Assembly: GCA_002385825.1 (NCBI GenBank)
Contig: DGEG01000023.1
Span: forward strand, 13,664 to 23,946
Direction: 5' to 3'
Length of the DNA stretch: 10,283 nt
Source of the DNA: Firmicutes bacterium UBA3932
Lineage (GTDB): Bacteria > Bacillota > Clostridia > Peptostreptococcales > Anaerovoracaceae
The notes beneath the pieces were generated by a model, which was given only the letters and a program-made list of their open reading frames with translations, did no database searches and was not told the DNA's origin. Shown here one piece after another: positions 1 to 6,561 of the stretch. The stretch's first letter is position 1, and every line of letters starts with the position of its first letter. The translations under genes and the position numbers were made by a program.

Positions 1-1290
1 GTGTCCTTGGGTGGGAGCCCAGCCCGGCATGCCGTGCTTCATGACGAAGTCGGCTATTCCCTCACGTTCCAAAACTCCCTGCTTTACCGCCAGCGCTGCT
101 ATCATCTTATAGTTGGCTTCCGGCACATCTCCGGCTCCCGCGGGCTTTGTAACATCGGGGTTCTGCATCTCAGCCGCATACTTTCCGATATCGGTAATTC
201 TAAGCCCCGCTCTCTCCAAAGGTTCGGAGACGAGAGCGGTGATGACGGCCTGAGGTGAAGAGCCTGTTCCTACGCTATGACTCCCCACGATATCCGTGTT
301 GATTTCCGGACTCACTCCGTCGTTTTCACTGACGAGAACGGCAAAACCGCCCATGACGTCTTCTAAGACAGGCATGCCTTTTTTAACGTGATCCTTACCG
401 TTCATACCCAGCTTTGCGGTGGTTCCTCCCGCAAAGACAATCACGTTCTTATAGGTTCCGGACTTGACAAGAGCCGCCGCCTCGATGAGGGAATGAACCG
501 GAGCGGCACAGAATCCCCGGGTGTCGGACCCGGTAGCGTTGACCAGACCTGCGATTTCCGCCTGGGCTTTGGCAAAGTTGCCTCCGCCCCTCTGGTTCAT
601 ATCGCCGCAGGCCTCTTCGCTGCAGTCGATTACGTAATCTACCTCTTCCCTTGCAATGCCGCTGTTGTTAATCAGATGAAGAAGAGTCAATACACCTGTG
701 GCTTTATAAACCAGATTTTCCAATATAACATGGGCAGTCAAGGCGGCGTCTATATCGTGAGCTCGCTTTACATAACCCACCAGTTTTCCATTGTGATAGA
801 GGGGCTCTGCATGCTCTTCCTCTACGAATTTAACGATTTCGTTGTGATCTACACCCTCTTTTAACCGGGCAAGAAGGGTTTCATCCATAAGAGGATGTTC
901 GGAGAGCTTTCCCCTGATCGCTTTTACAAATTCTTTATCTAAAAACACAAGATCAAAGACGTCACATATTTGCATCAGGCCCAGAAATTCGTCCTGAGGC
1001 ATGATTTCGCCCAGCTTTCCGAATCGCTTGGCACCGGGTACTTCCTTGTCATACCAGGGTATTTCATAGCTTCTAAGGTCTTCAGGTACAAGGTTTCCTA
1101 TATACACCTGGTTGGGAGGATAACTGACAGCGCTTTCAAAACTTCGAATATGTCCGGGAAGCGCAGCCAGATACTCGGAGTCGGGGTTGACGATCCGCTC
1201 CGTTGTCTGTGTGGTCCCGTTATGGATTACGAAATCCGGCCCGTGGACCAAAATGTAGCTGGTCGCTTTTATTACCGCGTTTCTGCTCAT
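1..1290 (-). CDS. grdC: Glycine reductase component C, subunit beta (GrdC), partial
   Basis: The frame is open for 430 codons from an ATG at 1290 to the left edge, so the C-terminus lies outside the window (the family is about 510 residues). GrdC works with GrdD as component C. It takes the carboxymethyl group from selenoprotein GrdA, forms an acetyl thioester and releases acetyl phosphate by phosphorolysis. The region around residues 255-290 (TRGFCAAPVHSL, then a VFAGG turn) resembles the active-site segment of beta-ketoacyl synthase III, with Cys261 at the catalytic position. The N-terminus (MSRNAVIKATSYILVHGPDF) fits what I remember of GrdC. An AAAGGA ribosome site lies a few bases upstream. 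It follows grdA after 101 bases containing a perfect hairpin, so its expression may differ from that of the upstream genes. grdD is expected next, beyond the edge. No internal stop is present. Confidence 0.95.
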   Translation of the reverse strand, partial: MSRNAVIKATSYILVHGPDFVIHNGTTQTTERIVNPDSEYLAALPGHIRSFESAVSYPPNQVYIGNLVPEDLRSYEIPWYDKEVPGAKRFGKLGEIMPQDEFLGLMQICDVFDLVFLDKEFVKAIRGKLSEHPLMDETLLARLKEGVDHNEIVKFVEEEHAEPLYHNGKLVGYVKRAHDIDAALTAHVILENLVYKATGVLTLLHLINNSGIAREEVDYVIDCSEEACGDMNQRGGGNFAKAQAEIAGLVNATGSDTRGFCAAPVHSLIEAAALVKSGTYKNVIVFAGGTTAKLGMNGKDHVKKGMPVLEDVMGGFAVLVSENDGVSPEINTDIVGSHSVGTGSSPQAVITALVSEPLERAGLRITDIGKYAAEMQNPDVTKPAGAGDVPEANYKMIAALAVKQGVLEREGIADFVMKHGMPGWAPTQGH

Positions 1291-1353
1291 TTTCGCATCC
1301 TTTCTATACGTATCAAACCGTTATTGATTTTTTGAATCTCGTATCTATATCAA

Positions 1354-1379
1354 GAAAAGGTGATGAAGATCACCTTTTC
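1354..1379 (-). other. Perfect 11-bp hairpin between grdA and grdC
   Basis: In the transcript, GAAAAGGTGAT (1379-1369) pairs with ATCACCTTTTC (1364-1354) around a CTTC tetraloop. It starts 13 bases after the grdA stop. The bases after the stem are TTGATATAG, not a uridine run, so a strong intrinsic terminator is unlikely. A partial terminator, or an mRNA-stabilising 3' end for the grdX-grdA transcript, fits better. This is the only substantial structure seen in the 101-base grdA-grdC gap. The hairpin is directly visible; its role is inferred. Confidence 0.7.
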
Positions 1380-1391
1380 CTGAACCATTGC

Positions 1392-1862
1392 TTAATATTT
1401 TGTGTACTGCTCCCGGATTGCGGTCATCTCGCTGATGATTTCATCTACGTTCAATACCATTTCCATCATGCCGACTTGTTCGTCGTATACAGCCTCATCG
1501 ACCTCTGCTTTGATCTCCGGCTCGCAAATGTGATATACCTTGAGTCCCAACGAGACTCCGGCCAAAGGACCTGCATAGGTGGGGTCGCCTGCCGTTACGG
1601 TCTCAGCTGCCAGACCCGCGGCTTCTCCTTCCGCGGCGCCCAACAGAACGACTATGTTCTCCGGACCGTACTGCTCAGCGTACTCCTTTACCCTTTTCTG
1701 GTTCTCCAGGTCCATTGCCCCTGCAGCGGTTCAGACAAAGCATTCCGTCGATGAAAATACGACTTCACCGCCTGCCGTGGCTACGCATTCCGCTATGGCA
1801 GGACCCGGTATGCCGTCTCTGTCGCCGATGACGACAACTTTTTTGTCTCTTAGTATTGCCAT
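1392..1862 (-). CDS. grdA: Glycine reductase selenoprotein A (GrdA), Sec44
   Basis: GrdA is the small selenoprotein that carries the carboxymethyl group, as a selenoether, from component B to component C. It is then left oxidised and is re-reduced by thioredoxin. The gene starts at ATG 1862 behind GGAAGGAGG and encodes 156 residues, close to the roughly 158 usual for the family. An in-frame TGA at 1731-1733 is codon 44 and sits in the family motif CFV-U-TAAGAMDLENQ, a CxxU redox pair. The reading frame continues without interruption for 112 more residues to TAA at 1392. The N-terminal half (KKVVVIGDRDGIPGPAI) is typical GrdA. The TGA should be read as selenocysteine; a standard gene caller would give only the 107-residue C-terminal piece from the Met after the Sec motif. 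trxA ends 22 bases upstream, so the two are probably cotranscribed. Confidence 0.97.
1704..1733 (-). promoter_or_regulatory. grdA UGA (Sec) codon and candidate bacterial SECIS hairpin
   Basis: The Sec codon is at 1733-1731. Four bases later CUGCAGG (1726-1720) can pair with CCUGGAG (1710-1704), with one G-G mismatch and a 9-base loop, GGCAAUGGA. Bacterial SECIS elements lie inside the coding region just after UGA, so the position fits. The stem is weaker than the one in grdB and was found by eye only. Confidence 0.55.
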
Positions 1863-1884
1863 CTTGTCCTCCTTCCTTATTCCG

Positions 1885-2202
1885 TTATATATATTTTTTT
1901 ATCATAGCCTCAACATTTGATGCTGTTGCCTCTTCCTTGACAAGCTCGTCAACTTTTTCGCCGTCTTTATAAATAGCTATTACGGGAAGTCCGAGCACCT
2001 TCTGACTTATAGCCAGACGCCTGGCCTTACTGGTATTCAATTTTGTGAATTTGATCTTGTCCCCGTACTTTTCGCTTAGGGATTCAATGGCCGGCATCAG
2101 AGCCTCACAAGGCGCACATCCGTCTCCGTAGAAATCCACCAACACGTAGCCTTCTGCCTCAAGCACTTCTTTTTCAAAAGTTTCTTTATCAACCTGCAAC
2201 AC
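1885..2202 (-). CDS. trxA: Thioredoxin of the glycine reductase operon
   Basis: This small thioredoxin (105 residues) is the probable electron donor that re-reduces GrdA. The fold signature is clear: YVLVDFYGDGCAPC carries the CxxC pair, followed by the cis-proline segment GLPVIAIYKDG and a lysine-rich C-terminal helix. The usual WCGPC is GCAPC here. Trp-to-Gly at this place is, as I recall, a trait of thioredoxins from glycine-reductase operons of amino-acid fermenters. I chose the GTG at 2202 because AAAGAGGAGG lies 8 bases before it. A longer in-frame reading from TTG at 2226 would put that ribosome site inside the gene and add eight unlikely residues. trxB ends 33 bases upstream and grdA begins 22 bases downstream. 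Confidence 0.95.
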   Translation of the reverse strand: MLQVDKETFEKEVLEAEGYVLVDFYGDGCAPCEALMPAIESLSEKYGDKIKFTKLNTSKARRLAISQKVLGLPVIAIYKDGEKVDELVKEEATASNVEAMIKKYI

Positions 2203-2210
2203 GATACATT

Positions 2211-2220
2211 CCTCCTCTTT
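2211..2220 (-). promoter_or_regulatory. Ribosome binding site that decides the trxA start
   Basis: AAAGAGGAGG on the minus strand, 8 bases before GTG at 2202. It supports the GTG start over the upstream in-frame TTG at 2226. Confidence 0.8.
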
Positions 2221-2235
2221 TCTCAAAAATATCTC

Positions 2236-3177
2236 TCAGCCTGCTTCTTCGTTCAAATACTTCTCTGCCTGAGTTGCCGCAATAGCACCATCTGCCGCTG
2301 CGGTGACAACCTGACGCAGAGATTTGGCTCGAATGTCACCCGCCGCAAACACGCCGGGTATATCGGTGTTCATATTGTCATCGGTGACGATATAATGGTT
2401 TTCCATCTTTACCTTTCCTTCATACAGCTCCGTCTGAGGTCTGAAGCCTATGAATACAAAGACGCCGAACATCCCATCCTCCGGGTCCGCCTTCACCTCA
2501 GTCCTCTCTCCCGTCTTGACGTTCTCTACCACCAAGGTATCCAGGAGCTCCTCTCCTTTGAGTTCCTTCACGACGCTGTCCCACATAAATTCTATCTTGG
2601 GGTTGGCAAAGGCTTTTTCCTGGATGGATTTTGCCGCACGAAGCGCATCTCTTCTGTGAATCACGGTCACCTTTCTGGCGAATTTCGTCAGGTAAATAGC
2701 CTCTTCAATTGCAGCATCGCCTCCACCTACCACGAATACCTCCAGTTCTTCGAAGAAAGCGCCGTCGCAGGTGGCGCAATAGGATACGCCCCGACCTGTA
2801 AATTCTTTTTCACCCGGGCAACCCAGGGTGGCGGGTTGAGCTCCGTTGGCAAGTATGACTGCCTTTGCCTGATAAGTATTGTTCAAACCTTTTATGGTCT
2901 TCGTCTTTCCTTCCAGTTCCACTTCCTGCACCGTATCATAAACGATTTCAGCGCCGAAATGCACTGCCTGGGCTTTCATGCGCTCTATGAGGCTCGGCCC
3001 CGTGTCGCCTTCCAAGGCGCCGGGATAGTTGGCGATTTCCGCGGTATTGACAATTTGCCCTCCTTCACGGGCTTTCTCAATGATCAATGTACTCAGTCGC
3101 GAGCGTCCGGCATAGAGTCCAGCTGATAAGCCTGCAGGACCGGCACCTATAATAACGACATCGTATATTTTGCTCAT
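2236..3177 (-). CDS. trxB: Thioredoxin reductase (NADPH type)
   Basis: This 313-residue FAD enzyme transfers electrons from NADPH to the thioredoxin encoded next to it, driving the reductive half of glycine fermentation. Visible landmarks in order: the FAD-binding GAGPAG at 11-16, the redox pair CATC at 134-137 followed by DGAFF, the pyridine-nucleotide site GGGDAA at 151-156, HRRDALRA at 174-181, and the C-terminal FAD motif around GVFAAGDIRAK. The HRR segment is the usual NADPH 2'-phosphate site, so this looks like a classical NADPH enzyme and not the ferredoxin-dependent flavin type found in some clostridia. Length is normal for the family. A TAGGAGGG ribosome site precedes ATG 3177. grdB ends 18 bases upstream and trxA begins 33 bases downstream. 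Confidence 0.97.
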   Translation of the reverse strand: MSKIYDVVIIGAGPAGLSAGLYAGRSRLSTLIIEKAREGGQIVNTAEIANYPGALEGDTGPSLIERMKAQAVHFGAEIVYDTVQEVELEGKTKTIKGLNNTYQAKAVILANGAQPATLGCPGEKEFTGRGVSYCATCDGAFFEELEVFVVGGGDAAIEEAIYLTKFARKVTVIHRRDALRAAKSIQEKAFANPKIEFMWDSVVKELKGEELLDTLVVENVKTGERTEVKADPEDGMFGVFVFIGFRPQTELYEGKVKMENHYIVTDDNMNTDIPGVFAAGDIRAKSLRQVVTAAADGAIAATQAEKYLNEEAG

Positions 3178-3195
3178 ATTTCCCTCCTATATTGT

Positions 3196-4506
3196 TTACT
3201 GTTCAAACACTGTCTGTTCTTCAACTTCTGTAGTTAAAGCCTTCAGGGCTTTGTCAATAAGCTTACGCCTTAGTTCTTTCTCCTCTTCTATCGACAATGC
3301 GGGATTTCCCAAGGGGTGGGGTATGGCCACCGTAGGAACTATGCGATTTGCTCCAACCGTTAAAGAGATGGGTACTACAGTACACATATGAACTACAGGA
3401 AGTCCGGCTCTTTCAATTTCTTTTACCATCGTTGCACCGCAACGCGTACAAGTTCCTCACGTGGATGTAAGAATGACCGCGTCCACACCGTCGGCCACAA
3501 GTTCCTTTCCGATTGCAGCGGCATAGGCTTTCGCGCTGGCTACAGCCGTACCGTTTCCCGTTGTGCTGTAGAAATATCTGTGCAATTTGCCTATTTTCCC
3601 GGCCTTCTCGTATTCCCTCAGGATATCCACGGGCAGCACCCTGTCCGCATCCTGATTTGCCGCCACCGGATCATAACCGCCGTGAGCGGTCTCGTATGTG
3701 CTTTCCGTCAGATCAAAAACGCCTTCAATGTCGTACTTGCCATATTTGGATGCGCTTGAGGATTCTATATGATCCGGGTTTCCTTTAGGTACAATTCCTC
3801 CCGATGTAACCAATGCGATGGTGGCTTTCGTAATGTCTTTAACCGCAGGCCTTGGCTCTACCCGATCAAAGTCTGGCATGGGGAACTCAGTCGTATAGGG
3901 TTTCCCCGCCATTTTGGCGAGAAGCATGTCCACCGCTCGCTCGGATCCCCGCTTTTCCTCGAAGAAGTTAACCCGAATCCCGTTGGGAATATATCCTTCC
4001 TCCGCCGAAGCTCCTATCTCTTCGCCTGCAGCCAGTTTCATAGCCAAAGCAGCCATGGTTTTCACCGCATCTCTCATGCCCGCTGCCGAGCTCTTGGTGG
4101 AGATGATGTAAATATCTTTCTTGAAACTGTCAACACCGGGGTTCTCCACATACATACCCGTTATTGCGGGAATTCCCAACTCCTTTTCCACCGTGGATGC
4201 CACCGTTCCGCAGGCCATTCCGTATCTTCCCGCATTGAATGCAGGACCTGCAATTACGATATCGGGCTCAAAGCTTTTGATCAGATCCAATACTTCTTTC
4301 GTTGCTGCTTCAAGGTTCTCGTTGAAGTAGGAATCGCCGCAGATGACCGTTCCCACAATTTCGGCCTTGTCTCCGAAGGCGGCATTGAATGCCATGCCCG
4401 GACCCACAAATCCCTCTCTGGCTTCCGGTCTGTAATCGGCTTTTTCCTCGCCGCCGATCTGGGCGAAAAATTGGTTGATATAATGAACGACTCTATACTT
4501 TCCCAT
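3196..4506 (-). CDS. grdB: Glycine reductase component B gamma subunit (GrdB), Sec350
   Basis: GrdB is the selenocysteine subunit of substrate-specific protein B. Its selenolate attacks the alpha carbon of the glycine held on the pyruvoyl group of GrdE and passes the carboxymethyl group to GrdA. The gene runs from ATG 4506 (TAGGAGG site) to TAA at 3196 and encodes 436 residues, the usual family length. An in-frame TGA at 3457-3459 is codon 350 in VILTST-U-GTCTRCGATMVKEIER, a UxxC arrangement, and the frame continues for 86 residues. Read without Sec it would look like two genes of 349 and 77 residues. The partner GrdE is the glycine-type protein, and the riboswitch senses glycine. I therefore call it glycine-specific and not the sarcosine (GrdF) or betaine (GrdH) homologue. 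It follows grdE by 11 bases; having grdB before grdA is not the order I know best. Confidence 0.96.
3424..3459 (-). promoter_or_regulatory. grdB UGA (Sec) codon and SECIS hairpin
   Basis: The Sec codon is at 3459-3457. Twelve bases later CGUUGC (3444-3439) pairs perfectly with GCAACG (3435-3430) around a GGU loop. UAC (3448-3446) with GUA (3426-3424) can extend it across a small internal loop. The stem and the GGU apex resemble the SECIS of E. coli fdhF as I remember it, and the position just after UGA fits bacterial Sec insertion by SelB. Confidence 0.75.
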
Positions 4507-4517
4507 ACTTCTACCTC

Positions 4518-5798
4518 CTATCTGGCGGAAAGCTTGTTGAATCCAAGCTCATTGGTTGCACCGGTAATGGCCTGCAGCTCAACCACAATGGTTCCGTCCT
4601 GCTGCAGACTTCCTTCGAAGCCGCCCGCTATCACATTTGCCACTTCCGGATGACCGATGACCTTTTCCATGGGGGGCAAACTGACCAGCATGTTAGCATT
4701 GCCCGCAGTCACTACCGCATCGGCGCTGGCATCCGCATCGGCTAAGGATTGAGAAGCTCCATCCCTGCCTGCGTATTCATCGGTGATAATAACGGTCTTG
4801 ATGCCTTTCGCTTCAATTTTTTTGCAGTTCATTATCAGGTCGGTGTCCGGATTTCCGAAACCTTCCTGGGAAATGATCACACCGTCCACTCCAAAAAATT
4901 CCGCCAATTTTGCAGACCAGTCTGAAGACCGCTCCTTATCAGCCAGGTATACATTTTCATTGGTGATGATGACACCTACGAAATTCAGCTCCGTACCATG
5001 CTTTGCAAAAAGATCATGGACCACAGGATTGTTCAGATGATGATAAGTAGTATTCTTGTCACAGGCAGAAACGCAGTTTCCGCTGACCACAGCCCCGTCC
5101 ATCAACTCAGTCGGGTAAAGCATAGTCGGAAGGGAATGCTTCATATCAAGACCGTAAACGTAAGTATCATGGAGCAGTCCTTGGGTTTGAAGCATTTGAA
5201 CATATGCAACTCTCGGAAGGTCGGGATATTTCTCAATGCCTTCTTTCAAAGAAGGTGTTTCGTAAACTTTCACTTCATCGGGTTCTACGTCTTTCGCCAG
5301 CTTTCCGAGATAAGCGGCCGCTTTCAGCCCGGCCAGCCTCACAGCTTTCTCGTGGGCGTATTGCTTGAGTCCATCAACGGGCTCACAGACCACCACGAGA
5401 TTGTTCAGCTTGGAAAAAGGCGTATAGTCCGCTCCGGGACCTGACATATCGATTATACCTTCTTGAAATCCTACTATTTTACCTGTAGTTACTACCGCCG
5501 CACCTTTTAACACGTGGGTTCGCCCGCTTCCAACCGTGCTCACCTTTGACAGGATTCCGGGGAAGATGCCGCCGGATCCCTGAACCTTAACACGAGGTTC
5601 TATCACGTCTTTCACGGGCAATATTCGTATACTCTCACCGGGTCTTGCGATTTCCAGGGAAACGGATTTAATATTTTCATCTTCCAGGAGATGATCCCTC
5701 AGCTCATCCGCATTGACGAAGAGGATACCCTTTTCTACCTTCGAAACGGAATCAAAACGGATATCGCGAATAAAGATATTTCCCAATTCCAATTTCAT
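4518..5798 (-). CDS. grdE: Glycine reductase component B pro-protein (GrdE), pyruvoyl precursor
   Basis: GrdE is made as a pro-protein of 426 residues. In this family it is cleaved at an internal cysteine, giving an N-terminal fragment and a C-terminal fragment capped by a pyruvoyl group that binds the amino group of glycine. Here the cleavage segment is SGNCVSACDKNTTYHH, with the expected cysteine at residue 242, exactly the position reported for characterised GrdE proteins. The N-terminus (MKLELGNIFIRDIRF) and the segment GKIVGFQEGIIDMSGPGADY match glycine-type GrdE. ATG 5798 overlaps the grdX stop as ATGA and lies behind GGAGGAG. grdB begins 11 bases downstream with its ribosome site over the grdE stop, so translation of the pair is probably coupled, in line with their forming one complex. 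Confidence 0.97.
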   Translation of the reverse strand: MKLELGNIFIRDIRFDSVSKVEKGILFVNADELRDHLLEDENIKSVSLEIARPGESIRILPVKDVIEPRVKVQGSGGIFPGILSKVSTVGSGRTHVLKGAAVVTTGKIVGFQEGIIDMSGPGADYTPFSKLNNLVVVCEPVDGLKQYAHEKAVRLAGLKAAAYLGKLAKDVEPDEVKVYETPSLKEGIEKYPDLPRVAYVQMLQTQGLLHDTYVYGLDMKHSLPTMLYPTELMDGAVVSGNCVSACDKNTTYHHLNNPVVHDLFAKHGTELNFVGVIITNENVYLADKERSSDWSAKLAEFFGVDGVIISQEGFGNPDTDLIMNCKKIEAKGIKTVIITDEYAGRDGASQSLADADASADAVVTAGNANMLVSLPPMEKVIGHPEVANVIAGGFEGSLQQDGTIVVELQAITGATNELGFNKLSAR

Positions 5799-6196
5799 AA
5801 TATTTCTCCTCCTACTTTATCCGCTGCGCTTTTCAATGCAGCAACAATCAGTTGGTAATCCACCTCACTGAAATCGGCAAGCAACCTCTCCTGATTATTG
5901 TACCCACATTTTTTTGGATATCTCACAAATTTTTCACAAACCTTAATGCTGTTTTCTATTATCTGTAGAGAATCCCAATCCATGCTGCCCGCCTCTTTGC
6001 TGATGAGGATGGATTTATACGGTGTTTCATTTGGTTTCAAGCTTCCTGATAAAGGATGGCTCAGCAGCTTGTGACCTTTATGAATTCTGTCCCTTACCGC
6101 TATTAGCACATCTTTTAGCGACCCTTCGATGTATTCTTTGTCGCAGCTGATGCCCGGATCGCCTTGGACTTTTGGATTATTTGTTACCAGGATCAT
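5795..6196 (-). CDS. grdX: GrdX family protein
   Basis: This is the first gene after the riboswitch: 133 residues, no signal peptide or membrane segment, N-terminus MILVTNNPKVQG. A small GrdX gene opens most known grd operons and its product has no established biochemical role. The name rests on the N-terminal motif, the length and the position before grdE. The start is ATG 6196 with a modest AAAGGGG ribosome site; the stop overlaps the grdE start by four bases (ATGA). It contains four cysteines scattered without a metal-binding spacing. A regulatory or assembly role would be guesswork. Confidence 0.88.
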   Translation of the reverse strand: MILVTNNPKVQGDPGISCDKEYIEGSLKDVLIAVRDRIHKGHKLLSHPLSGSLKPNETPYKSILISKEAGSMDWDSLQIIENSIKVCEKFVRYPKKCGYNNQERLLADFSEVDYQLIVAALKSAADKVGGEIL

Positions 6197-6220
6197 GCTT
6201 TACCCCTTTCGTGCACTCTG

Positions 6221-6256
6221 CCGGTTCAATGTTTAGATCCGGAGAAAAAACCGGAT
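6221..6256 (-). promoter_or_regulatory. Alternative hairpins between the terminator and grdX
   Basis: Just after the terminator the transcript can form ATCCGG (6256-6251) with CCGGAT (6242-6237), loop TTTTTTCT. Alternatively CCGGTT (6254-6249) can pair with AACCGG (6226-6221). The two share bases and exclude each other. The pairing is directly visible. A second attenuation step or an effect on grdX translation is inference. Confidence 0.45.
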
Positions 6257-6258
6257 AC

Positions 6259-6292
6259 AAAAACAGAGCAAAAGCACTGCGCCTTTGCTCTG
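6259..6292 (-). terminator. Intrinsic terminator controlled by the glycine riboswitch
   Basis: The transcript from 6292 to 6264 folds into a 13-bp stem (CAGAGCAAAGGCG with UGCUUUUGCUCUG, two G-U pairs) with a three-base CAG loop, followed by UUUUU at 6263-6259. The first five bases of the stem, CAGAG, are also the 3' strand of P1 in aptamer 2 (partner CUCUG, 6362-6358). Closing P1 therefore prevents full terminator formation. Confidence 0.9.
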
Positions 6293-6466
6293 TCTATAAC
6301 CTGAGAGATTCTTTGGAAGATCCAAATTGCCCCTTCGGTGCATAATAGAATGCTTTCCAGAGTTCTGTCGGAATACGGTCCTTTTGCCTGAGATCATCAT
6401 GGGCAAAGCGGCTAACTTTACTCATTTACACCCTTCGGCGATGCTTTTGCATCCTCTCCCGTATTC
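6288..6466 (-). ncRNA. Tandem glycine riboswitch
   Basis: Two glycine aptamers lie in series upstream of grdX. Aptamer 1 (6466-6371) is closed by a perfect 7-bp P1 (GAATACG with CGTATTC). It contains GGAGAG, a GATGC/GCATC hairpin with AAAA loop, the core GCCGAAGGG and the conserved CTCAGGCAAAAGGAC. Aptamer 2 (6362-6288) has CTCTGGAAAGC, core ACCGAAGGGGCAA, a TTTGGA/TCCAAA hairpin and CTCTCAGG. Its 3' conserved segment then reads TTATAGAC where YAAAAGGAC is usual. P1 of aptamer 2 shares CAGAG with the terminator stem, so glycine binding should favour read-through, an ON switch. This suits an operon that consumes glycine. Recognition is from the conserved cores; no covariance model was run. Confidence 0.95.
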
Positions 6467-6490
6467 GTCATCCAGCATATTATTTATTAA

Positions 6491-6520
6491 ATTGTAACAT
6501 AAGGCAAACTATTTATGCAA
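6491..6520 (-). promoter_or_regulatory. Candidate sigma-A promoter of the grd operon
   Basis: TTGCAT (6520-6515) and TACAAT (6496-6491) are 18 bases apart on the minus strand in an AT-rich stretch. A transcript starting near 6484 would begin about 18 bases before aptamer 1. No terminator is visible after the preceding dehydrogenase gene (stop at 6562), so read-through from the upstream operon is also possible. Confidence 0.6.
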
Positions 6521-6561
6521 GCAATATTTTCCAGAACCTAAATTATCTTTTTCAATACCTG

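Noticed and set aside
1392..1862. Reading grdA as a short ORF starting at 1715.
   Set aside because: The upstream part reads as the GrdA N-terminus with its own GGAGG site, and TGA is codon 44 in CFV-U-TAAGAMD.
2203..2226. TTG at 2226 as the trxA start.
   Set aside because: It would place the GAGGAGG ribosome site inside the coding region; GTG 2202 has ideal spacing.
2395..3126. Plus-strand open frame of 243 codons opposite trxB.
   Set aside because: Antisense shadow of trxB; no ribosome site or domain seen.
3196..4506. Reading grdB as two separate genes or a pseudogene because of the internal TGA.
   Set aside because: The TGA is at the known Sec position (350), the frame continues to the family length, and a clear hairpin follows it.
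3769..4653. Long plus-strand open frame of 294 codons opposite grdB and grdE.
   Set aside because: It lies antisense to clearly identified genes, has no recognisable motif, and its composition follows from the opposite strand.
3196..5798. Component B for sarcosine (GrdF/GrdG) or betaine (GrdH/GrdI).
   Set aside because: GrdE carries the glycine-type N-terminus with Cys242, grdX is present, and the leader is a glycine riboswitch. Not proven by motif alone.
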